Assembly (NCBI RefSeq): GCF_000215955.2
Contig: NZ_AFNV02000004.1
Span: 1 to 64,000, forward strand
DNA length: 64,000 bases
Direction of reading: 5' to 3'
Source: Salinisphaera shabanensis E1L3A
GTDB taxonomy: Bacteria > Pseudomonadota > Gammaproteobacteria > Nevskiales > Salinisphaeraceae
Shown piece by piece: positions 46,009 to 54,906 of this stretch. Position 1 is the first letter of the stretch; each line of letters opens with the position of its first letter. The notes under the pieces are model-generated. The model saw nothing but the letters and a program-made list of their open reading frames with translations. It was not told where the DNA came from and did no database searches. A program made the translations under genes and the position numbers.

Positions 46009-47337
46009 CTAGAAGAATTCTTTTCGGGCGCGCCAGCGAATGGGCACGCCGTCGCCGGGACGCAGATTGATCCGCGATTCCAGCTTAGGTGGATGATCGC
46101 CGGCGTAGACCGGCGTGAAGCGGCGCAACATCGTGACCAGGTGTTGTCGCATTTCAGTCATCGCCAAATGCTCGCCCACGCAGTGGCGAGGGCCGGCGGC
46201 GAACGGAATATAGGCAAAGCGTTGCGACGGCACACCCGCCTGCAGAAAACGTGTGGGGCGGAATCGATCCGGCATGGACCAGTACGCCGCGTCGCGATGC
46301 AACACGTAGGGGCTAATGAATATCTGATCGTCTGCTGCGATCTCGTAATCGCCCAGCGTGTCGGCCTGAATCGCCCGCCGCGACAACAGCCAGCCGGGCG
46401 GGTACAGACGCAACGTTTCGTGAATAACCGCCTCGATGAAGCACAGCCGATCGCTGGCGTGATCTACGACATCGGCTATCTCATGCTCGGCTAACGCATC
46501 GACTTCGGCTTGGGCCCGTGCGCACACCTCGGGATGCGTGGCGATTTCGTACCAGGCCCAGGCCAATGCGCTAGCCGTGGTTTCGTGCCCGGCCACTATC
46601 AGCGTCATGACTTCGTCGACCAGTTCGCGGCGGCTCATACCCGTGCCGTCGCGACCGCGTGCCGTGAGCATATGGCCGAGAAAATCGAACCGTTCGGGCG
46701 AACTTTCGGTACGCGCCTCGATGATCGATTCCACCACGCGCCCCAGCCGATGAAAACGCGCAGCAAAGCGCAGGTCGCGGGTGGCCTCCTCACTGAGTAG
46801 CGAAAACGGGTTGGCCGCGCCGTCCACGAGGCGTGGATAATCCTCGCCGAAGATCGACTTGAGCACGATTACCAGCGTGAGCTCGCTGATATGCGCTGCG
46901 ACATCGACCGGCGCGTCGATACGGGCGGCCTCGGCCCAACGCTGGGCCAGATCGGCATTCTCGGCAGCGATCATGGCGTTGAAGTCCGCCAGACGGCGCG
47001 GCTTGAAAGCCGGCTGAAGCAACCGGCGCTGACGCGCCCAGAAGTCGCCCTCGCTGACCATGATGCCCTCGCCCAGCAGCAGCCGAACGCGATCGAGACC
47101 CATGCCCTTGGCGTAGCGCGCCGCGCGACGCACCATGATTTGTTGAACGAACTCGGGCTCGTGGATCACCCAATGACGCGCGTTCCCCTGCGGCGCCGGT
47201 ATGCGATAAACCGGGCCGTAAACGTCATGCCAACGCACAAGCATGCGACGCGTCGCCTCATCAGGCGCCACATCGAAACCGGCGGAGGGGCCGCGCGCAT
47301 CAGTTGGACAGGCAATATCGGATAGGCTGCTGGACAT
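46009..47337 (-). CDS. Cytochrome P450
   Basis: A 442-residue soluble P450 monooxygenase without membrane anchor. Visible marks: I-helix VAGHETTASALAWAWYE near residue 245 with the oxygen-activating Thr, the ExxR pair in IHETLRLYPPG near residue 305, and the haem loop FAAGPRHCVGEHLA with Cys386 as thiolate ligand. The sequence is of the CYP4/CYP102-like fatty acid hydroxylase type. It lies directly upstream of the acyl-AMP ligase with carrier domain, which suggests a carrier-bound acyl substrate. No redox partner gene is nearby. ATG at 47337 chosen; the longer open frame adds unrelated residues. Confidence 0.92.
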   Translation of the reverse strand: MSSSLSDIACPTDARGPSAGFDVAPDEATRRMLVRWHDVYGPVYRIPAPQGNARHWVIHEPEFVQQIMVRRAARYAKGMGLDRVRLLLGEGIMVSEGDFWARQRRLLQPAFKPRRLADFNAMIAAENADLAQRWAEAARIDAPVDVAAHISELTLVIVLKSIFGEDYPRLVDGAANPFSLLSEEATRDLRFAARFHRLGRVVESIIEARTESSPERFDFLGHMLTARGRDGTGMSRRELVDEVMTLIVAGHETTASALAWAWYEIATHPEVCARAQAEVDALAEHEIADVVDHASDRLCFIEAVIHETLRLYPPGWLLSRRAIQADTLGDYEIAADDQIFISPYVLHRDAAYWSMPDRFRPTRFLQAGVPSQRFAYIPFAAGPRHCVGEHLAMTEMRQHLVTMLRRFTPVYAGDHPPKLESRINLRPGDGVPIRWRARKEFF

Positions 47338-47421
47338 CTGGGAACGCCAAATCAAAAACGCAGCCTGTCTCTGCTGACCAACCTCGGCTGCGCGGCTTAC
47401 TAAATTGAATCGATTATTTTT

Positions 47422-48090
47422 ATGGTGCGTGTATTTTACACATTTTTGGATGCACACGATCAAGACTTGTTTATCCGCGGCCATGGCATATCCGATCCAC
47501 CCGCCTATCGCGAACGTATCGAACGCATGGCCAACGATGGCGCACGTCGACGAACCCGTGCAGGACTCTGGTTATTGCAACAGTTGCTGGCGGCTGCGGG
47601 CTATTCGGGAAACACCGTAGAACGCATCGGATTCAGTGCGAGCGGGCAACCCCAGATCGCCGGTGCACCGGCATTCAGCATTTCGCATAGCGACAGGCTG
47701 GTCGCCTGCGCGCTGTGCGATAACGCACGGATCGGCCTGGATGTGGAGTATCGACGGCTACGCGACATGACGCGCATGGCGCGCCTGCTCGACCCTGCCG
47801 AGCGTCAGCACGTCGAGCGCACGCCCATGGCTTTTTTCGATTACTGGTGCGCGCGCGAAGCGACGGTCAAGGCCAGCGGCCGGGTCGGTCTCAAGCGCAT
47901 TCGTGCCATTGATCTCGAGGGCAATACCGCACGACTGGACGATCATCCGTGGTGCCTGAATGCGATCGACCTGAGCAGCGACTACGCGGCCTGTCTCGCC
48001 AGTGATCGTCCGATCGGCCCTGTCGAGTTTCGTGAGTTCAGCGTTGCCGGGTCAGAAAATACAGGCCCGCAAAAATCTTCGGATCGATGA
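47422..48090 (+). CDS. 4'-phosphopantetheinyl transferase (Sfp type)
   Basis: A 222-residue PPTase that moves phosphopantetheine from CoA to the Ser of a carrier protein. The three motifs are AFSISHSDRLVACAL near residue 90, IGLDVEYRR near residue 107 with the Mg-binding Asp and Glu, and FDYWCAREATVKASG near residue 138. It is divergent from the P450-ligase pair, 84 bp away, and is the obvious activator of the carrier domain on the ligase. Its 3' end overlaps the NUDIX gene on the other strand by 53 bp. Confidence 0.9.
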   Translation: MVRVFYTFLDAHDQDLFIRGHGISDPPAYRERIERMANDGARRRTRAGLWLLQQLLAAAGYSGNTVERIGFSASGQPQIAGAPAFSISHSDRLVACALCDNARIGLDVEYRRLRDMTRMARLLDPAERQHVERTPMAFFDYWCAREATVKASGRVGLKRIRAIDLEGNTARLDDHPWCLNAIDLSSDYAACLASDRPIGPVEFREFSVAGSENTGPQKSSDR

Positions 48091-48562
48091 GCTTGCCTTC
48101 TGCCTCGCGTGCGCCCAGCCAATCTTCGACTTCGGCCAACGGTACGGCATGCGGAATGATGTCTTCGCTATCGTCACCGCCACCGGCGTCGATACGCGTC
48201 AGATCAAAGGCGCGATAGAAACTCAGGGTTTCGTTGGCGAGCCCCGCGCTGGGCGGGCCCGCGGCGAGGAACGTCATACGCGCCGGCCGATAGCCGGTTT
48301 CTTCTTCGAGTTCGCGCATGCCCGCGATCTCCAGATCTTCGTCCTCGGCGCCGGCAATATCGCCAACCAGTCCGGCGGGCAACTCGATCACGTTGGCCTG
48401 TAGCGGCAGCCGCGGCTGTTCGACCAGCAGCAGTTCATCGTCCGGGGTGAGTGCGACAATGACGACCGCCCCTCGGGCATTGGCGCGCTCGACGTATTCC
48501 CAATGGTCGCGGCGCTTCAAGCGCAGAAATTCGCCTTCGTGCAGGATGCGGTCGGCAGACAT
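48038..48562 (-). CDS. nudE: NUDIX hydrolase (NudE-like)
   Basis: A 174-residue NUDIX hydrolase for ADP-linked nucleotides such as ADP-ribose, NADH or Ap3A. The NUDIX box is GLVGDIAGAEDEDLEIAGMR followed by ELEEETGY, with the metal-binding RELEEE helix near residues 85-90. ARGAVVIVALTPDDELLLVE starts the domain. Its stop lies inside the 3' end of the divergent-strand PPTase gene. It is followed upstream, on the same strand, by the phosphoesterase gene with a 72-bp gap. Confidence 0.85.
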   Translation of the reverse strand: MSADRILHEGEFLRLKRRDHWEYVERANARGAVVIVALTPDDELLLVEQPRLPLQANVIELPAGLVGDIAGAEDEDLEIAGMRELEEETGYRPARMTFLAAGPPSAGLANETLSFYRAFDLTRIDAGGGDDSEDIIPHAVPLAEVEDWLGAREAEGKLIDPKIFAGLYFLTRQR

Positions 48563-48634
48563 ATCGGCTTTTTCGATTTCAACAGGAAAGCCGATAGTCT
48601 AACCGTGCTACAGCGCAAACGTTCACACGCCGGT

Positions 48635-49447
48635 TCAGGCCGCGCGAAGAGAACGTACGTTGCTCGGTTTTAGCGTGTCCTTGATATCGTTCCAATAGAC
48701 GATTTCCATGCGCCCGTCGAAATGCTCGACCAACGCACTGGCCGACTCCACCCAATCGCCCGAGTTGTAGTAACTCACCCCCTCGATGGTCTTCATCTCG
48801 GCGTGGTGGATATGCCCGCAGACCACGCCGTCGAATCCGCGCCGTCGACACTCGTGGGCCACCGCCTTTTCGAACTCGCTGATGAAGTTCACCGCCGATT
48901 TGACCTTGTGCTTGGCATAGGCCGACAGCGAGAAATAGGGATAGCCCAGACGCGCGCGGGCATTATTGAAGTAGCGATTGACGCGCAGCAGCGTCACGTA
49001 GGCCACGTCGCCGATACGCGCCACCCAGCGGTGATAGCGCGTGACCACGTCGAACAGATCGCCGTGGATGACGAACAGCTTGCGATTGTCGGCGGTGACA
49101 TGCACTGCGTCGTTGACGATCTGGATATTGCCCATGCGCAGCTCATAGTCGACGAACTTGCGCAGGAAATCGTCATGGTTGCCGGTCACGTAATACACCT
49201 GCGTACCGCGCCGGGACTTGGTCAGAATGCGACGGACAACGTTCGTATGTTCCTGCGGCCAGAAGAACGTCGAACGCAATCGCCAGCCGTCGATGATGTC
49301 GCCAACCAGATAGAGGTTTTCGCACTCACAGTGTTTCAGGAAGGCCGACAACGCTTCGGCCTGGCTGCCCGCCGTGCCTAGATGGGCATCGGATATGAAC
49401 ACGCTGCGATAACGTAGCGCTTTGCGTTGCTTGTTCTCGTTCGACAT
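48635..49447 (-). CDS. UDP-2,3-diacylglucosamine diphosphatase-like metallophosphoesterase
   Basis: A 270-residue calcineurin-like phosphoesterase with all dinuclear metal motifs: ISDAHLGT near residue 19, VGDIIDGW near residue 48, TGNHDDFL near residue 88, IHGDLFD near residue 124 and VCGHIHHAEMK near residue 214. The pattern is that of the LpxH/LpxH2-related group, which cleaves UDP-diacylglucosamine in lipid A synthesis; the extended middle region (residues 130-190) suggests the LpxH-like side family, so the substrate is not certain. Divergent from purD. Confidence 0.87.
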   Translation of the reverse strand: MSNENKQRKALRYRSVFISDAHLGTAGSQAEALSAFLKHCECENLYLVGDIIDGWRLRSTFFWPQEHTNVVRRILTKSRRGTQVYYVTGNHDDFLRKFVDYELRMGNIQIVNDAVHVTADNRKLFVIHGDLFDVVTRYHRWVARIGDVAYVTLLRVNRYFNNARARLGYPYFSLSAYAKHKVKSAVNFISEFEKAVAHECRRRGFDGVVCGHIHHAEMKTIEGVSYYNSGDWVESASALVEHFDGRMEIVYWNDIKDTLKPSNVRSLRAA

Positions 49448-49632
49448 GGCCTGCTCCGTGACGGCTTCGCATGCAGCCTAGGATGCGCAAATCACGGTTC
49501 GATGACGCTTTCATGGCGTTTTCATGACAGCCACGAACGCACGCTTTCCGAGAGGCTTTTGCTAAGCTTCGCCGCACGAGCCGTACCACCGCGCTGTGGC
49601 GGCACGCCCCTTTATCTACGACAAGACATCAG

Positions 49633-50946
49633 ATGACATCGACACAACACCGGGTTCTCATCGTAGGCAACGGCGGGCGCGAACATGCGCTGGCCGTCAA
49701 GATCGCCGCCTCGCAGCGTGTCGATCGGGTTTATGTGGCGCCAGGCAACGCGGGCACTGCGCGCATGACCGGCGTTGAAAACGTCGCGCTTGCAGCCACC
49801 GATATCGACGGTTTGCGCGATTTCGCGCGCGACCACGATATTTCACTGACCGTGATCGGCCCCGAGGCGCCGCTGGCGGCCGGTATCGTGGATGTGTTCG
49901 AACAAGCGGGCCTGGCCTGTTTCGGCCCGGGCCGCGATGCCGCGCGCCTGGAGGCCAGCAAGGCGTTCTCGAAGGACTTCCTTGCGCGTCATGCCATTCC
50001 GACCGCCGACTATGCGGTGTTCAGTGATTACGACGAAGCGGCCACCTACATCCATAACGTCGGCGCGCCGATCGTGGTCAAGGCCGACGGCCTGGCGGCC
50101 GGCAAGGGCGTGTTCCTGGCCGATAGCGTCGAAGCCGCCCTCGCCGCCGCGCGCGACATGCTTGAGGACAACGCCTTTGGCGATTCCGGCGCACGAATCG
50201 TGGTCGAGCAGTTTCTGACCGGCGAGGAAGCCAGCTTCATCGCGCTGGTCGACGGCGAAAACATCCTGCCGCTGGCCAGCTCACAGGATCACAAGGCCGC
50301 GTTCGACGGCGACACCGGCCCCAATACCGGCGGCATGGGCGCTTATTCGCCGGCGCCGGTCATGACCGACGCCGTGTTCGAACGCGTCATGGAAGACGTG
50401 ATCCGCCCGACCGTTGCCGGCATGGCCGCCGACGGCAACGCCTTTACCGGTTTTCTCTATGCCGGCTTGATGATCGACGATGCCGGCGATGCACGCGTGC
50501 TCGAATTCAACGTACGTCTGGGCGACCCCGAAACACAGCCGATTTTGATGCGCCTGCAAAGCGATCTGGTCGATCTTATCGAGGCCGCACTCGAAACGCG
50601 TCTCGACCAGGTCGAAGCCGAATGGGACGCACGCGCCGCACTCGGCGTGGTCATGGCAGCCGGCGGCTATCCCGGCGCATACGAAAAAGGCGACGAGATC
50701 ACCGGACTCGACGCAGCCGAGGCCACTGGAGCCCGGGTATTTCATGCCGGCACGCGCGCAGCCGATAACGACAGGGTGCTCACCGACGGTGGGCGCGTGC
50801 TTTGTGTATGCGCCCTGGGCGACGACGTTGCCCAGGCACAGGCCCGCGCCTATGCTGGCGTGGAAAAAATAAGCTGGTCCAAGGCGATGTATCGCCGCGA
50901 TATCGGCCACCGTGCCATCGCGCGTACGCATGCTCCGGCAAAATAA
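49633..50946 (+). CDS. purD: Phosphoribosylamine-glycine ligase
   Basis: A 437-residue ATP-grasp enzyme for the second step of purine synthesis, joining glycine to phosphoribosylamine. Motifs: VLIVGNGGREHALAVKI at the start, GPEAPLAAGI near residue 77, VVKADGLAAGKGVFLAD near residue 147, the family signature DGDTGPNTGGMGAYSP near residue 226 and RLGDPETQPIL near residue 296. Full-length. It is followed 47 bp later by the peptidase-transglutaminase-ligase set on the same strand, though a shared transcript is not proven. Confidence 0.97.
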   Translation: MTSTQHRVLIVGNGGREHALAVKIAASQRVDRVYVAPGNAGTARMTGVENVALAATDIDGLRDFARDHDISLTVIGPEAPLAAGIVDVFEQAGLACFGPGRDAARLEASKAFSKDFLARHAIPTADYAVFSDYDEAATYIHNVGAPIVVKADGLAAGKGVFLADSVEAALAAARDMLEDNAFGDSGARIVVEQFLTGEEASFIALVDGENILPLASSQDHKAAFDGDTGPNTGGMGAYSPAPVMTDAVFERVMEDVIRPTVAGMAADGNAFTGFLYAGLMIDDAGDARVLEFNVRLGDPETQPILMRLQSDLVDLIEAALETRLDQVEAEWDARAALGVVMAAGGYPGAYEKGDEITGLDAAEATGARVFHAGTRAADNDRVLTDGGRVLCVCALGDDVAQAQARAYAGVEKISWSKAMYRRDIGHRAIARTHAPAK

Positions 50947-50993
50947 TAGACTCTACCTACCCCGCTGATCAGACTGCCCCAAGGAATGTTTTG

Positions 50994-51554
50994 ATGAAAA
51001 CGACTCGTACCCTGAGCCGTATGTGCTTGATGCTCGCACTACTCGGAATGGCCGCGGTCAGCCACGCCGCCAGTGAAAAGACGGTCTATGGCTGGGTGGA
51101 GAAGGCGCAGCTCGTACCGTGGGGCGTCACGCTCAAGGCCAAGCTCGATACGGGCGCGCTGACATCGTCGCTACACGCCACCGATATTGAAAAGTTCGAA
51201 AAGGACGATGAAACCTGGGTGCGCTTCACCACGCGTGTGGAAGACCAGCGCACCGACGAAATGGTGGAAAAGAAATTCGAGCGCCCGATGTATCGAGAGC
51301 TCGAGGTCACCGGCGCGGGCGGCAGCGACGAACGCCCGGTCGTGCTGCTCGATGTCTGCATGAACGATACGATCTACGAAGAGCAGTTTTCGCTGCGTGA
51401 TCGCAGCGACATGATCTACCCGCTACTGCTGGGCCGGCGCACCATCAGCCATCTTGGCCTGATCGATGTCAGCAAGAGCTTTCTCAACGAGCCCGAATGC
51501 GATCACGATTCCAAGGTCGTCGAACATGAAGAAGATTCCGATTCCGACGACTGA
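50994..51554 (+). CDS. Exported retropepsin-like peptidase, ATP-dependent zinc protease family
   Basis: A 186-residue protein with a signal peptide (MLALLGMAAVSHA then ASE). The mature part is the RimB-like 'ATP-dependent zinc protease' family: GWVEKAQLVPWGVTLKAKLD, TGALTSSLHA with the Asp-Thr-Gly-Ala active site of retropepsin folds, and MIYPLLLGRRTISHLGLIDV. Despite the family name, the visible catalytic motif is that of an aspartic peptidase. The end is acidic. AAGGA precedes the ATG. It is first of a three-gene set with the transglutaminase-like membrane protein and the ATP-grasp ligase. Confidence 0.9.
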   Translation: MKTTRTLSRMCLMLALLGMAAVSHAASEKTVYGWVEKAQLVPWGVTLKAKLDTGALTSSLHATDIEKFEKDDETWVRFTTRVEDQRTDEMVEKKFERPMYRELEVTGAGGSDERPVVLLDVCMNDTIYEEQFSLRDRSDMIYPLLLGRRTISHLGLIDVSKSFLNEPECDHDSKVVEHEEDSDSDD

Positions 51555-51570
51555 CGGGCTGCGCACTTAA

Positions 51571-53112
51571 GTGAAAGACTTCCATCTCAAGGCGCTGGCG
51601 CTTTTCCTAAGCGTTGTAGCCATCGGTCTGTGCTACTACAAGACCGAACGCCTCGGTGTACCACTGACACCACAGTCCAGTGCACAGGTCTGGACCGCTG
51701 AAGCCACGGTGCGTTTCAACGGCAAGGATCAGTCCGCCAAGATCAATCTCGCCGTACCCAAGACCCCGCCAGGTTTCTCGGTGCTCGATGAGAACTTTAT
51801 TTCTGCGGGCTACGGACTGGCTACCGACGATGTGGGCGCAAACCGGGTCGTGCAATGGGCGGCACGCAATCTGAGCGGGCCGCAAACGCTGTATTACCGC
51901 GTCGTGCTCACTGAAGATAGCTCCGCGCACCGCGATCGGACCCAGCCCACCCCAAATTACCCGGATATCCCCGAATATTCGGATCCCGAACGGGCCGCTG
52001 TCTTTACCCTGCTCGACAGCGTACGCGCGCGCTCGGCCGACACGTCCTCGTTCGCGCACGAGTTGCTGCGTCGCTTCAACGACCCAACCCCCGAAGCCGA
52101 GGTCAAGGTATTGCGCGACGAGGCCGCGGACGCCACCGCCCAGGTCGAGCAAATCCAGCACATACTTGCCGGCGCGCGTATCCCCTCGCGTATCGCGCAT
52201 GTCCTGCCGCTGGCCGGTAGCCTGCGCCACGGCAGCCTGACGCCCTGGCTCGAGGTCTACAACGGCGAGCGCTGGCTGGCGTTCAACCCACGTACCGGCG
52301 CCGCCGGATTTCCGGCCGATGCGCTGGTCTGGTACGCCGGCGATATGCCGCTGGTCGATGTGGCCGGCGCTGACGATGCCAGCGTGCAGTTCTCGGCGTT
52401 GCGTACGTCACGAGACGTGATGGGTCTCGCCCAGCAGCGTGCACGCCTGATCAATTCGGACGTGCTCGAATACTCTTTGCTGTCGCTGCCGATCGCGACA
52501 CAGAACACCTACAAGATCCTGCTCACGGTGCCGCTGGGCGCGCTCGTGGTGGTACTGCTGCGTAACTTTATCGGCCTGCGCACTTTCGGCACCTTCATGC
52601 CGGTGCTGATCGCACTGGCGTTTCGTGAAACCGAACTGCTCTGGGGCTGCATCCTGTTTTCGGTCATCGTGGCGCTCGGTCTGATCATCCGTTTCTATCT
52701 TGAGCGATTGAAACTGCTGCTGGTACCACGGCTGGCATCGATGCTCACAATCGTGATTCTGCTTATGGCCGGCGTGTCCGTCATCAGTCACAAGCTGGGC
52801 ATGGAACACGGGCTGTCGATCGCGCTGTTCCCGATGGTGATTCTGGCGATGACCATCGAACGCATGTCGATCGTCTGGGATGAAAACGGGCCGAAGGATG
52901 CCTTGCTCTCAGGCCTGGGCAGTCTGGCCGTTGCGGCCGTGGGTTTTCTCGTCATGACCCATCCGCTGGCCGAATACCTCGCTTTTGTATTCCCTGAACT
53001 GCTGTTGCTGGTACTCGCGTTTACGCTGCTGGCCGGCCGTTATACCGGCTACCGGGTTTCCGAGCTGTGGCGTTTTCGCGCTTCGGCCCGCGCGATCACG
53101 AACAAGCAATGA
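51571..53112 (+). CDS. Inactive transglutaminase fold / seven-transmembrane protein (UUP1 family)
   Basis: A 513-residue inner membrane protein. An N-terminal anchor (residues 5-22) is followed by a periplasmic region of about 290 residues with a transglutaminase-like section (AGARIPSRIAHVLPLAG, then GERWLAFNPRTGAAGF) that lacks the catalytic Cys, and then about seven membrane helices from residue 310 to 500 (TVPLGALVVVLLRNFIGLRT onwards). This is the UUP1 plus 7TM layout. It starts with GTG, 16 bp after the peptidase gene, and overlaps the ATP-grasp gene by 4 bp (ATGA). Confidence 0.9.
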   Translation: MKDFHLKALALFLSVVAIGLCYYKTERLGVPLTPQSSAQVWTAEATVRFNGKDQSAKINLAVPKTPPGFSVLDENFISAGYGLATDDVGANRVVQWAARNLSGPQTLYYRVVLTEDSSAHRDRTQPTPNYPDIPEYSDPERAAVFTLLDSVRARSADTSSFAHELLRRFNDPTPEAEVKVLRDEAADATAQVEQIQHILAGARIPSRIAHVLPLAGSLRHGSLTPWLEVYNGERWLAFNPRTGAAGFPADALVWYAGDMPLVDVAGADDASVQFSALRTSRDVMGLAQQRARLINSDVLEYSLLSLPIATQNTYKILLTVPLGALVVVLLRNFIGLRTFGTFMPVLIALAFRETELLWGCILFSVIVALGLIIRFYLERLKLLLVPRLASMLTIVILLMAGVSVISHKLGMEHGLSIALFPMVILAMTIERMSIVWDENGPKDALLSGLGSLAVAAVGFLVMTHPLAEYLAFVFPELLLLVLAFTLLAGRYTGYRVSELWRFRASARAITNKQ

Positions 53113-54110
53113 GTAGCCTCGGGCGCAGCTGGCGCAGCCGTTTGCGACTACTGCGGCGCAACCCGCCGCTGCGCATGCCGTCGACGCTGAAAAAGCTCGG
53201 CATTCTCGGCATGAACGAGCGCAACGGCGAGTACATCAGCATCTACAACAAGCGCGAGTTCTATCCGCTGGTCGACGACAAGCTCAAGACCAAGCAGCTG
53301 GCACTGGAAGCGGGTATTGCCACGCCCGAGCTCTATGGCGTGATCGAGATCGAGCATCAGGTGCGCGATCTCGACAACATCCTGGGTGATCGTCAGGACT
53401 TCGTGATCAAGCCGGCCCAGGGCTCGGGCGGCAGCGGCATCATGGTGATCGGCGGGCGGCGCGGCAATCAGTTTCTGCGCTCGTCGGGTGTGAGCGTTTC
53501 CCGCAGCGAGCTTGAGCACTTTATTTCCAACGTGCTTTCGGGCATGTACAGCCTGGGCGGGCTGCCGGACAAGGCAATCATCGAGTATCGCGTCAAGCCG
53601 CATGCCGTGTTCGATGCCGTGAGTTTTCAGGGTGTGCCCGATATTCGAACCATTGTGTTTCGCGGCATTCCGGTCGCCAGCATGGTTCGCTTGCCGACCC
53701 GTCAATCCGACGGCAAGGCCAATCTGCATCAGGGCGCGATCGGCGCAGGCATCGATCTGGCCACCGGCCGCACGGTCGACGGCGTGTGGTTCAACAGCGT
53801 GCTCGACTCGCATCCGGATTCGGGTAACGCCGTGCGCGGCATCCAGGTTCCGGACTGGCATTTGCTGCTGGAACTCGCCGCGCGTTCCTACGACCTCACC
53901 CAGCTTGGCTATCTGGGTGTCGACGTAGTACTCGACGCCGAGCACGGCCCGCTTGTGCTCGAATACAACGCGCGCCCGGGCCTGAACATTCAGCTTGCCA
54001 ACCAGATGGGATTGCGCCATCGGCTGGAAAAAGTCCGCGCGCTCGAGAGCGTGCCGACTTCGGCCAACGAGCGCGTCGCTCTCGGTCAGGAACTGTTCGG
54101 CGAAGCCTAG
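53109..54110 (+). CDS. Alpha-L-glutamate ligase-like ATP-grasp protein (RimK related)
   Basis: A 333-residue cytosolic ATP-grasp ligase of the RimK-like group that attaches amino acids to a carboxylate through an acyl phosphate. Signs: YISIYNKREFYPLVDDKLKT, FVIKPAQGSGGSGIMVIGGR (ATP loop), HQGAIGAGIDLATG and VLEYNARPGLNIQLAN (metal-binding Glu and Asn). Its start overlaps the stop of the membrane protein gene. The set of peptidase, membrane protein and ligase recurs in proteobacteria and has been proposed as a peptide or amino-group tagging system; the product is unknown. Confidence 0.9.
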   Translation: MSSLGRSWRSRLRLLRRNPPLRMPSTLKKLGILGMNERNGEYISIYNKREFYPLVDDKLKTKQLALEAGIATPELYGVIEIEHQVRDLDNILGDRQDFVIKPAQGSGGSGIMVIGGRRGNQFLRSSGVSVSRSELEHFISNVLSGMYSLGGLPDKAIIEYRVKPHAVFDAVSFQGVPDIRTIVFRGIPVASMVRLPTRQSDGKANLHQGAIGAGIDLATGRTVDGVWFNSVLDSHPDSGNAVRGIQVPDWHLLLELAARSYDLTQLGYLGVDVVLDAEHGPLVLEYNARPGLNIQLANQMGLRHRLEKVRALESVPTSANERVALGQELFGEA

Positions 54111-54147
54111 CGGCACCGCCAGGCACGAACGCCCACCCGCCCTTATC

Positions 54148-54180
54148 GCGGCCGTGCCGAAGAATCCTCGGCACGGCCGC
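54148..54180. terminator. Strong hairpin between convergent genes
   Basis: GCGGCCGTGCCGA and TCGGCACGGCCGC form a perfect 13-bp stem with a 7-nt loop, between the ATP-grasp ligase stop and the methyltransferase stop. No T run follows, so it is a terminator-like or RNA-stabilising structure for one or both genes. Confidence 0.6.
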
Positions 54181-54190
54181 TAGGCCATCA

Positions 54191-54808
54191 TCAGCCCGCT
54201 TTGTTGCGCGCGTGAATAAACGTCCAGTAGCCAAAGGCGTTGACCGGGCGCGTCTCGACCACGTCGAGATCGGCCATTTCCAGAAAATCGTCCAGCGGAA
54301 ACGAGGGGCGAAAACCCACCAGCTTCGACAACGGCGACACCATGCGCTCAAGAGAAGCCATGGCACCCTTGCCCTGGCTGAAATGATTCACGATAAACAG
54401 ATCGCCGCCGGGCTTGCAGACGCGCTTCATTTCTTCGACGACTTTCTTCGGATCCGGCGCGACCGAGACGACATACATCGCGACGACCTTGTCGAAGCTG
54501 TTGTCGGCATATTCGAGCGCCTGCGCATCCATCAGCGCCAGCGAAATGCGATCGGCGTTGCCGTTGACGCGCGCCTTGGCGTACTCGAGCATTTCCGGCG
54601 ACACATCGATACCGACGACTTCAACGTCGTCTGCGTAATGATCGAGCGACAAGCCCGTACCGACACCGACCTCGAGTACACGATCGCCTGCACGGCACTC
54701 CATCTTGCGCACCGCGACTTCGCGCCCCTGTTCGAAAACCGGGCCGAAGAAACGATCGTATTGTCGTGACAGGCGGCGATACGCGGTTACGACGGATTTT
54801 TCATCCAT
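54191..54808 (-). CDS. SAM-dependent methyltransferase (PmtA-like)
   Basis: A 205-residue class I methyltransferase. Motif I is VLEVGVGTGLSLDHY near residue 44, motif II VVGIDVSPEMLEYAK near residue 65, with LMDAQALEYADNSFD and VCKPGGDLFIVNHF after it. The start TAYRRLSRQYDRFFGPVFEQGR and the lipid-side features resemble phosphatidylethanolamine N-methyltransferase of the Rhodobacter type, so phosphatidylcholine synthesis is a fair guess; a ubiquinone-type methyltransferase is the alternative. Transcribed alone on this strand. Confidence 0.83.
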   Translation of the reverse strand: MDEKSVVTAYRRLSRQYDRFFGPVFEQGREVAVRKMECRAGDRVLEVGVGTGLSLDHYADDVEVVGIDVSPEMLEYAKARVNGNADRISLALMDAQALEYADNSFDKVVAMYVVSVAPDPKKVVEEMKRVCKPGGDLFIVNHFSQGKGAMASLERMVSPLSKLVGFRPSFPLDDFLEMADLDVVETRPVNAFGYWTFIHARNKAG

Positions 54809-54906
54809 GAATAGGTTTCCCGTAAATTAGCCGTGAGACCACTTAGGCGAGCGAAGAATACGCCTGTGGCGACATGGACACAAAAATCGGTCGCACGCGA
54901 GGTGCT

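Noticed and set aside
42534-48090. Polyketide or nonribosomal peptide cluster
   Set aside because: There is an acyl-AMP ligase with a carrier domain and a PPTase, but no ketosynthase, condensation or amino-acid adenylation domain.
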